Below are positions 56,526-64,000 of a stretch of DNA of 64,000 nt, piece after piece (position 1 is the stretch's first letter; each line of letters opens with the position of its first letter). The stretch is from assembly GCA_963749715.1 (NCBI GenBank), contig CAVVNR010000016.1, positions 18,876 to 82,875 of the forward strand. Direction: 5' to 3'. The translations under genes and the position numbers were made by a program. The stretch is from Roseiarcus sp963749715. GTDB lineage: Bacteria > Pseudomonadota > Alphaproteobacteria > Rhizobiales > Beijerinckiaceae. Under the pieces are notes generated by a model. That model searched no databases. It was not told the DNA's origin and was given only the letters and a program-made list of their open reading frames with translations.

Positions 56526-58186
56526 TTATTGCACCCCGAAAATCGCGAGGAATTGGTAGCTGGCGACATACACCCTCCCGTTGGCGACGACAGGGACGAT
56601 GTTGGCGACGCCCTGGGCGGGCCAGTTTCCGGCCAGCTGGTTGGTAAGCTGCGTGAGCTGTCCAGACGAATCGGGTCGTCTGGGAGAAAGCGACCAGATA
56701 TACGGAAGTGTTCGTGGCGCTCAGCGGCTTCGTCACCGTCCAAATGATGACGTTGGGACCGGGCCCGGAAGAGGAAACCGTGGTGAAGTGGCCGGGATCA
56801 AAGTGGCTCGGCTCGAGCGGCGGAGAGACGCCTGCCTTGACCAGCGAAGTCGGCTGGCCCGTCGACTGGATGTTCCAAAGTGTTATGTATGCACTCCCAC
56901 TGGCCACGATCATGCCGCCGCCGGGCTGCGAGAAGTACGACGGGCCGCACCAGCAAAGGCCGATGTTCGCCTCTGCGACATCGTTATTGGGGCCGCCGGG
57001 AGTAATTCGTCCGAGCGCCTGGGCGTTCAACAGGAACATAAGGCCGTCCTTGCCGGCAGCGGCCAGCAGATTTGGCGTCGGCCCGGTTTGTTGCGGAACC
57101 ACCATAACGCCGCCGGACCCGAGATCAATATCCTTCTGATCGAGAGCGGCCTCCCAATAGGGGGTGAAAAAGTCGACGATCGTGCTGAGATCCGGCGAGA
57201 GCTTGACGACGCTGTTCGCGAGATTGCTGGTGGTGCTGTAAGACGTCCCGCTGGGGTCGGAATTGCCGGTGGCGGCGTAGATATAGCCGCTGTTGTCCGC
57301 GGCAAGGCCGTAGCCCGACATCCAGATCGCCGACAAGAAAAAACTGTTGGGCGACGTGCTAAGCGTGTTGGGGAGCGCATTGGCGGCAAGCGGGGTCAAC
57401 GTGTTCTGCTGCCAACCGAGAATCCACCCGCGGCTGGTGGAGCCGTTGAAGTCGCAGTGGCTGCCGAACCCAACGTAAATGTTGCCGTTTGCCGCCAGAA
57501 GTCCTGGGCGTTGTCGTTGGCTGGCCGGGTTGAACGTGAACAGACTGCCGTCGGTGAGCTGGTGCGACGCCGTCACCACCACCGAAGGCACAACGTCGGC
57601 CAGGGTGGAGATATTCAGGGCGTGGATGCGATAGACGTCTGCGCCCGCCTCGAGGGTGTAGGTCACGAGATACATACTCGCCACCGGTTGCCCCCGGACG
57701 ATCACCGGCGTGCCCATGATACCGACATTCGGACCGTTCTGGTTGCAGTTCGACGGCTTGGGAACCAGGGCGCCCAGATTGCGTTGCGCGAGGACCGCGC
57801 CGGTCACCGAGTTCGATTGCGTAGACCGTGTTATTCTCTGTCGCGACGTAAACGACGTCGTGCCCTTGGGTCGATTGTCCGCCGACGGTCGCCAGCCCAG
57901 GGACAACCAGCGGCTGAGCATCCACCTGATCGTCCAGTTGCAGGATCATGCGCGCCTGAAAGCTCGACGACGCGACGTTTGTCGGTGTGAGCGTCGTTTC
58001 GCTGGAATTCCACCCAGTGCGACCGTTGTTGTAGTGGTAGGTCAAGACCGCTTCCGCGGCATGAGCAACGGGGCCGATGCCCAGATTGCCAATACTCAGC
58101 AAGCCTGCCAGACCAACAATTGTCAGCGAACGAGCCACCGTTGCAAACATACGGCCAAACAACTGGAAGTAAAGCCTATAATTCAT
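56526..58186 (-). CDS. Secreted PQQ-type beta-propeller protein (two frameshifts)
   Basis: About 550 residues with a signal peptide ending AHA before AEAVLTYHYNNGRTGWNSSE. Propeller blades show as VYVATENNTVYAIE, ANGNIYVGFGSHCDFNGSTS, GYIYAATGNSDPSG, LLAAAGKDGLMFLLNAQALG and NGRVYVASYQFLAIFGVQ. Breaks near 57815 and 56665. No PQQ-binding catalytic residues are clear, so it may be structural or a binding scaffold rather than a dehydrogenase. ATG 58186 or 58150. The 527-base upstream gap 58187-58713 holds only A/T-richer sequence. Confidence 0.7.
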
Positions 58187-58713
58187 TTTGTATCATCTCC
58201 CTCACCGGCCAATTGAAGAAGCGGACTCAAGCTACGTTGTTGTCCAAGCGTGCGTACAATAGTCGAAGTGCGACAGTGGGTAGTTGGCGAAGACGCATGG
58301 AATCGAACGATAAACTACCCATCAGTCCAAAAAATCCTCCCCGCCTCTGCCCTAAGATTGACGCGGTCGTTTTGACGATAGTCTGCCCCATTTGTGTGAT
58401 TTCGGCTAGCCCTATTCCTAGTCAACAATGCGAATTCGCTGGCGGCGGTTCGGCGTCGCCTCCTTGCCCCGCCGACGACCTGCTTGGGCGGGATGCCCTA
58501 GACCCGTTCCGACCGAGATCCGCCAGATAGACGGCTCGGTCGGCCAAAATTGCCGCTGGCGGCGGCATTTGCAAGCCGAAAGTTTCCCCGTCCGCCGCCG
58601 ATGCGCTTTGTGTGTCCTCGGCTCGCCGTCGCGGGCGGATCGAGCGGCACGTTTTCTGTCAACAAAGCACGCCTCTCCCGTGGTTTTTGATGGAAAGCGT
58701 GGCACCGGACACC

Positions 58714-59632
58714 TCATGCTGTTGACGTGACCTGCGGCGGGCGGAGTTCGGCGATCAGCCGCAGGATCTCGGCGAAGAGGTTTCTTGGGAAGGCGACTTC
58801 CGCCATCTGGAACGCGACATAGCGCCCGTGGCTGACGACCTTCGCGCCGGTCTTGATCAGCTTCTCTTTCAGGCTCGTCAGCGACCAGTCTTTGATCGGC
58901 TCCGGCGTCGCAAGGGTGCGCAGGAAATTGCCGAGATTATAGGCGAGCGCATGAAGCTGAAGCCGGACGGCGTTGGCGGCGAACGAGCGGCAGGAAAGTC
59001 GCGTCCAACGGATCGCGCTCTTGCCCTCCTTGATCCATTGCTCGCACGTACCGCGCTTGTTGTAGAAGGCGACGACGTTCTCGGCTGGCCTCGCCATGTT
59101 GGTGATGATGAAGCCGACGCGCGGATAGAGTCGCCCGGATGCCACTCCACCTTGGCGATAACGCGGCGCAGCTTCGTCCAGCTTCCCGCTTGATAGGTGA
59201 AGTTCGCGTAGGAACGCCGGACATCAAGGGAGGGGCGGCCGACAGGGCGCTTGAGCAGATAGCCGATGCGCTCTTGGAGCACGCGATTGGCCGGCAACCG
59301 AATCGCGTATTTGATCCCTTCGCCTTCGAGATACTCATAGACCTCGGGATTGGCGAAGCCGGCGTCGGCCCGGAAATAGATGCGCGAGACCTTGCCGTGG
59401 TAGCGCGCCACGACCGGCTTCAGCACGCTCTCCCAGCCGTCGGCGCTGTGAACATTGCCGGGGCGCAGGGCGCAGCGTTCCAGATCGCCGAACTGGTTGA
59501 ACACGAACAGCGGGATGATAGCAGGTGCATTCGTAATGGCCGTTCCAGACGCTCATCTCCTGTTCGCCGTGGGTCGGGCTGACGCTCGAATCCATGTCGA
59601 GCACGACGCCTCGGGGCGGGCGGCGCGCATGA
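58714..59632 (-). pseudogene. IS1380-family transposase, 5'-truncated with two frameshifts
   Basis: DDE transposase remnant of about 300 residues. It opens LDMDSSVSPTHGEQEMSVWN (first catalytic Asp region), continues NQFGDLERCALRPGNVHSAD and IYFRADAGFANPEVYEYLEG (second Asp), and ends GTCEQWIKEGKSAI (the Glu) and LRLIAELRPPQ. Frame breaks near 59505 and 59140. About 120 N-terminal residues are absent; the cut at 59632 is directly beside the PEP-CTERM gene. It cannot transpose on its own. Confidence 0.85.
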
Positions 59633-59660
59633 ACTAACCTTCTTATGCGAACAACGCGAA

Positions 59661-60409
59661 TTACGCAGCCAAGTCACTCATAGGGCCTCTCGACTTCGCC
59701 CGGCGATATCCGGCAAAGCCGAGGCCCGCGAAGCCGAGTAGCATCATGGCCCATGTCGAGGGTTCGGGTATCGACGAGCGGATAGTCGCTGTCAGCCCCG
59801 TCAAGTCGAAGTTATATTTGCCATCGTTATTTACTGCAAACGTCAGCGTGTCGCCAGCGAGAAGGCTCACGGTTCCGCCGAAGGTTTCCGACTGCCCCGG
59901 AGTCATTGTCGATTGGTTCGCGCCAGGAACTCGTCAACGTCCCGCTGTAGAGCTCCGTTCCGTTCTCGAAGACCTCTCCGATGATGCCGGTTGGGTTTAT
60001 ATCCAGAGAGCTCAAATTCGCCAGAGTACGAGTAGCTTCCAGCTGTTGGAGCTGTCCACTGCACCAAGGCATCCGTGCTCTGACCAGGGTGTGCCCAAAG
60101 AACCCCTGTCGGAACCACGACTGTAAGCCAATTGTAGGCGGCACCCATATTTTCGCCCACGTAAGGTGGATCACCGCCAGCCGCCGCCTCCCAATACTCA
60201 GTAGGCCCGCCGTGGCCAGAAGTTAGAGCATTTGAAAACGCCACAAATGGCGATCCAGCGGTGGTACAGTCGCCGTAGGCCCAAGCCCCATTCGGATTGC
60301 TGCTAATCGAGAAATCAGAAACGGCGTTCCATACAGTTGCGTTGGCGATTGCCGGGTGCAAACTCAGTAGCGCCACCACGGCAACCGCCCTCAGCCAAGC
60401 CTGTTTCAT
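59661..60409 (-). CDS. PEP-CTERM sorting-domain protein 1 (two frameshifts)
   Basis: About 249 residues rebuilt over three frames. The signal peptide ends AIANA before TVWNAVSDFSISSNPNGAWA. The middle has INPTGIIGEVFENGTELYSG and the end PEPSTWAMMLLGFAGLGFAG then YRRAK, the PEP-CTERM recognition tripartite signal processed by an exosortase. Breaks near 60005 and 59915. It is a probable surface or matrix protein. It adjoins the truncated IS1380 copy. Confidence 0.82.
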
Positions 60410-60830
60410 GGCTACATCCCCGTATTTCCGTCAAATTCACATTGCGAACAATATCTTTATCTTTGTCACAGTCAATGCAAGGAAATCAGAACTAACGCGA
60501 TAGCTCGCCTTCACCAAATTGGCAGCGTGATGGTACAAGACGACGTAGTTTAATAGTTGACCAACTCGCCGAAGCAGCTGATCGGGCCAATGGCCCTCGG
60601 GTTTTGAACGTCGCAAAATTCAAGACTTTTGGTGCACCCCTCGGCCCCGATTTACAGGCGTCTTGAGTGCCGCAAAAGATAGGCGCAAAATTCGCCGGAC
60701 AATTCAGCGGCTGACCACGTGATGTTGCACGATCTTATTGAAAAGACCTTTCCTGTGGCTCTCGGCGCGGTACTTGCTTCAGCGACCGGGATTACGGATT
60801 ACGGGATTACGGGGATTACGGCGGGATTAC
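60410..60830. other. Gene-free stretch
   Basis: Lower-GC sequence holding no gene that I can support. It ends in GATTACGG tandem units (60788-60830) leading into the second RAYT cassette. Confidence 0.5.
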
Positions 60831-61042
60831 GGTGACACTTGCATATTTCCCTTTCATCGGCGAGTGTCGCCGTCGGCGATCGCTTCTTTCGGAGGTTGCA
60901 TGGCGCGCATCGGCCGGTTTGTCGTTCCCGACTTGCCCCATCATGTCACCCAGCGCGACAATCGGCGTGAGCGCGTGTTCTTGCGGTATATTTGCTATTT
61001 TCACCTCCCTAGGGAGATATAGGGAAAGATCTAAGTGTCACC
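60831..61042 (+). repeat. RAYT/REP cassette 2 bounded by GGTGACAC and GTGTCACC
   Basis: The left end GGTGACACTTGCATATTTCC (60831) and the right end GATCTAAGTGTCACC (to 61042) are inverted. Inside are a leader nearly identical to that of 55597-55665 and the second RAYT start. The right part (TATTTGCTATTTTCACC, then AGGGAGATATAGGGAAAGAT) equals the right half of REPIN-like element 2. Confidence 0.7.
60900..61022 (+). pseudogene. RAYT N-terminal fragment 2
   Basis: The ATG at 60900 gives MARIGRFVVPDLPHHVTQRD then NRRERVFLRY, the same start as fragment 1 with a few more native residues, before it passes into the REP sequence and stops at 61022. No catalytic motif remains. Almost the same 5' flank as fragment 1 over about 70 bases shows that they are copies. 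Confidence 0.75.
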
Positions 61043-61283
61043 GTATTCCGCCGTTTGGTTTCGACCAATCGGGTCATTCTCTTCACCGCGGACAGCGTCA
61101 AGGACCGAGGGCCAGGACAGTGCAGACTCGACGTAAAGCGGACCCTGCGGATCGCGGCGGCGGAAGTCGAGATGCGGGAAGGGGTCGCTTGCGCATCATT
61201 TCGGGACAGCCCCGCTCAGGGACTGGCGCAAAAGAGAAGGACCGCTCGCTTTACCCTATCCAAACATCGAGACGCTCTCACGA

Positions 61284-62131
61284 TTAGGCGGCAGACAGAG
61301 GTGCGCTGGCCCTCTTCGCCTTGCGATGTCCGGCAAATCCAAGCCCCGCGAAACCGAGCAGCAGCAACGCCCAGGTCGAAGGCTCAGGAACCCCGCTGGA
61401 AAGGACAAGGTTGGAGCTGTATATGATACTGAAGCCGGGATTACTCGCAAGCCATGTAGGGTCTATCAACAAAGTTGGATCGATGGTAGCAGTATACGAT
61501 CCAGAAGTGGTGTCAACGTCCGGCAAAGTACCGGCTCCTCCTTGCACGTCCAACTGGGAGAAATAGACCTGCTCGGACGTCAAGTAAAAAACCGTGCTAA
61601 AGTAAATGATAGAGCTTGGGCTGGCACCACAATAGCCTGTTTCGGTGGCTGAGCACGCAAAAACAGAATAAGTGTTACTCGCAAAACTGTACAACGCCGT
61701 CGCTACCGCTGAGGTGCCTTCTGCTGAAGTAAACAAGAAAGAGGAAGTTCTTATTGGAACACTTGCGGCATAGGGGCCGATAAATTTCATAATACCACGT
61801 CATAGCAGCGCCTGAACTGGCGTTCGGCGCATCGAGGCCCCCTGCGTCCTCTCCGCCTATCCGGGCACGCGGCCCCGGTCCAATCGATGCGATGTTCGAT
61901 GCGGTCCCGCCAAAGGAGCCGGGGAGAATAAGCTTGCTGAAACCGATCCAGAAGTCAGTAGTATTTGTCCTTAAGAGCGTCGAGCGGCTCCCCCGTCTCG
62001 GCAGTGCCTATCACACCAGCATCATAGGACGCCTCCGGTACTGCCTGGGCGCGAGAGCCAGTTGTGAACAACCCAACTCGGGTCAGGACCACAAGGGCTG
62101 TTGCAATTATGAGGATTCGACGGCGAGACAT
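61284..62131 (-). CDS. PEP-CTERM sorting-domain protein 2 (two frameshifts)
   Basis: About 282 residues rebuilt from three frames. The ATG at 62131 (GGAG upstream) starts a signal peptide MSRRRILIIATALVVLTRVG. After a break near 61948 the frame reads TDFWIGFSKLILPGSFGGTA. After a second near 61790 it reads GPYAASVPIRTSSFLFTSAE and ends VPEPSTWALLLLGFAGLGFA with HRKAKRA. Only the last 168 residues are in one open frame, so automatic calling would miss the signal peptide. It is a probable exosortase substrate. Confidence 0.75.
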
Positions 62132-62440
62132 CACTGAAGCTCCTGAAACACACCCCCCGCGATATGTGCGAGAGATTTATTCGAGCAATTCAGATCTGTT
62201 TTATCTCATCCAGGGAGGGACGAGACGAGCTTGACGCCGCTACCGCGTACAACGATCACGTTGTATCAATCTAGTCAAGTATTTTTTTTGTCCCATTTTC
62301 TCCGTCTTTCTGCTCGGCCCGGCCGGATTCTGATGGCTCCTCTGCGGAATGCTGATATTTCCTCCGGCGCGCCGAGTGCCAGGTTTTTTTTTGGAACTTC
62401 GCGGTGGCCGCGGCCATCGACCCCTACGCTCGACGGAAAC
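62132..62440. other. Gene-free A/T-richer stretch
   Basis: Contains a run of eight T at about 62282 and another of nine T at about 62384, and no protein-like open frame. The T-run at 62384 could end a rightward transcript, but no hairpin is clear. Confidence 0.4.
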
Positions 62441-62454
62441 TCTGGTCACCCAAC

Positions 62455-62634
62455 CGGCTCCCAGCTGTCGGTTTAATTTCTTCCGCCACCTCGTCGGCGA
62501 AAGCCCGCTTTTTGAGCTGGAAGCGGTCGTCCTTCGGCGCGCCGACAGTGAGGCGCGCTCATGCACAATGCGGCCGATCTCTTGGCGGTGGAGTCGCTCT
62601 TGCCCTTCTTGAGTTCAATTCGAGCAAGCGGCAT
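62455..62634 (-). pseudogene. Tautomerase-like remnant
   Basis: The ATG at 62634 gives MPLARIELKKGKSDSTAK. Continuing by frame changes, it reads EIGRIVHE then VGAPKDDRFQ, which follows the N-terminal half of small 4-oxalocrotonate-type tautomerases with catalytic Pro1 after Met removal. At least two frame changes are needed and the C-terminal half is not found. Remnant or badly damaged gene. Confidence 0.45.
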
Positions 62635-62639
62635 GGTCT

Positions 62640-62907
62640 GTCCTCGTGACGATTTGCGCCCGGTCGCTCGCTGACGCGCCGGCCCCGGCGCAACAAGCTC
62701 GATGGATAGCGGCCGGAGGGAGAGGCCTTCCCGAAGGCCTTCAGCGGCCGCCGTAAAGCCGCTCGTCTGGGCGTATAGGATCGGATTGTAGGCGTTGTAG
62801 TTCGGGTAGATCTCGGCCAGGCGCTGAGAGGACGGAGCGACCTCTTGACTCGAGTTGCAGCCCGCGAGCGCCAGCGCCGCGACCGTGAGAATGAGCGTGA
62901 TCCGCAT
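62640..62907 (-). CDS. Small lipoprotein candidate
   Basis: The ATG at 62907 starts MRITLILTVAALALAGCNSS, a lipoprotein signal with the lipobox LAGC. The tail (YPNYNAYNPILYAQTSGF) is Tyr/Asn rich. The frame runs without a stop into the tautomerase remnant, so its true end is uncertain, probably hidden by an indel. Function unknown. The 377 bases upstream (62908-63284) contain a 70-codon open frame at 63038-63250 that I do not trust. Confidence 0.5.
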
Positions 62908-63284
62908 GGCGCTTCTCCAATGGCTTGGAAGGACAGCGTGCGAGCTTAAGCGCTCAAGCCTTATAGCCGCGCGGCGATCCCGTCGAGCCGCGGGTCCGCA
63001 CCGCAACCAGCGTCGCCCATGATCGCCCCTCGCCTCCATGGAGCGCTACGTGCGCATCGCGGACCCGACCCGGCGGAAATCGAACATCATGCATTGGCCC
63101 GGGCGTGGAAGGCGCGGCTGGTCGGCTGATTTGTACGAGACGTTAAATCAAGAGTGGCGAAAGCAAGCGGCGCCGCGACCGCGTCGGCGCTTTTGGCGGC
63201 TCGCGCGCGTTGCAGCAGTCGCGGAGACGGAATATCCGACTATCCGGTGAGACGGCTTAATCGCGAATCGAGGAGACAGAACCA

Positions 63285-64000
63285 TTGCCGTTCGGATCGA
63301 GCTTTTCCCGCTCGGCCGGCCTTGCCGTCCTGATCGCCCTTGCAGGCGGGAGCCTGCCTCTCGCGGCGGGAGAGCCCGGCGTTCCGGCCTGGCTTCAGGC
63401 CCATGTGGGCGAGGGCGAGGGGCAGATTGCGCCGGTCGTGCTCGAGCGCGCCCGCGCGCTCTATCAGCGGAAGGGGGTCCGCAATCCCTGCTATTTCGCG
63501 TTTGACGCAGACCCGTCCCATGACCTCGGCGGGATGGGGCGAAGGTTTTACATCATCTGCGAAGCCCAAGGGTCGTTTCGCGCAATCTCCGCCGGGCACG
63601 GCGGCGGGCGGGATCTGATCGGGCTTGCGGATTTCTCCAACGGCCGGCGATGCGTCAAAAACTTTGGCAACGCGATGGATTCCGACCTGACGACGGGCGG
63701 CGACTATGTAACGGCCGAGATCGCTGGGTCCTTCAAGGGATATTATCGCGCCTCGGGCGGCGGAGAGGCGCCATTCGCGCGGGCGTTCCTCAAGTTTGAC
63801 GGCGAAGGCGAAACCGCGAACGCGAGGGAGCGCGCGATCGGCGGACATCCGGCGGTCCTGCTCAGGGGAATGTGCCGGCGAAAAGATCCGACGAGCCCGC
63901 ACGCCGACCAGGAGGGCTACGTTCCGTTTGCGGAAAACTGGTGAATTACGAGGCCGGGCGCAGCGACGGCTGCACCAGCTGGTCGCCCTCGGACGCCCAG
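63285..64000 (+). CDS. YkuD_2-type L,D-transpeptidase-like protein (frameshifted, runs off the window)
   Basis: Exported protein with a signal peptide (about residues 1-28, SAGLAVLIALAGGSLPLAAG). YIICEAQGSFRAISAGHGGG, LADFSNGRRCVKNFGNAMDS and RERAIGGHPAVLLRG follow the murein L,D-transpeptidase (YkuD_2) pattern. The open frame stops at 63944, but one base away it continues NYEAGRSDGCTSWSPSDAQ, which contains the catalytic S-x-G-C motif. A G lost from a GGG run at about 63940 explains this. TTG start at 63285 with GAGGAGA upstream. The 3' end lies beyond the window. Confidence 0.7.

Noticed and set aside
63038..63250. A 70-codon open frame
   Set aside because: No ribosome site, family resemblance or context; the composition looks like chance.

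Overview
The window is GC-rich DNA from an alphaproteobacterium, most likely in the order Hyphomicrobiales. The clues are form I cox genes whose protein lengths match those of Oligotropha, Frc-type ABC importers, PEP-CTERM tails ending in GFAGLGFAGYRRAK, an arsC preceded by an aqpS-like aquaporin remnant, and small rhizobial-type palindromic repeats. A Beijerinckiaceae- or Roseiarcaceae-like soil organism is my guess from gene content and is not proven. No rRNA, tRNA or CRISPR array was seen.

Layout. 0-9.4 kb holds housekeeping and stress genes: an Hpt protein, 2Fe-2S ferredoxin with its NADP reductase, MsrQ, an OprB-type porin, BluB, a cupin, a DUF155 protein, a MazEF toxin-antitoxin pair, a Sir2 deacylase and a GST. 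9.4-12.6 kb is an Frc/Rbs-type sugar importer. 12.8-14.6 kb is a pair of transglutaminase-like proteins. 14.6-23.6 kb is a xylan or xylo-oligosaccharide locus: GH43, ThuA, Gfo/Idh, a ROK repressor, a CUT1 binding protein with two permeases, and a secreted GH10 xylanase. 24-28.5 kb has arsC behind a decayed aquaporin, then a second CUT2 importer whose permease is a tandem fusion. 29-34.7 kb has a PagL-like protein, small membrane proteins, a secreted SGNH hydrolase, an amidohydrolase and a questin-oxidase-like protein. 34.8-41 kb has another CUT1 importer followed by a BtpA / FGGY kinase / HAD operon. 41-45.4 kb has an SDR, a hydantoinase and a GH15 enzyme. 45.7-54 kb is a coxC-M-S-L-D-E-F cluster for aerobic CO oxidation. 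54-64 kb is accessory: secreted proteins, REP/RAYT remnants, a truncated IS1380 transposase, two PEP-CTERM proteins, and an L,D-transpeptidase-like gene running off the end.

How the genes work together. The GH10 enzyme would cut xylan outside the cytoplasm, the CUT1 system would import oligosaccharides, and GH43 would release xylose inside, under ROK control. The cox cluster would let the same organism draw electrons from CO when sugars are scarce. Neither CUT1 importer has a local ATPase, so a shared ATPase elsewhere is implied.

Quality warning. About 25 reading-frame breaks fall in otherwise well-conserved genes. Several sit in runs of 3-4 G or C, and several come as compensating pairs. 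This looks more like uncorrected sequencing indels than mass gene decay. Broken genes are therefore described as reconstructed, with the position of each break.
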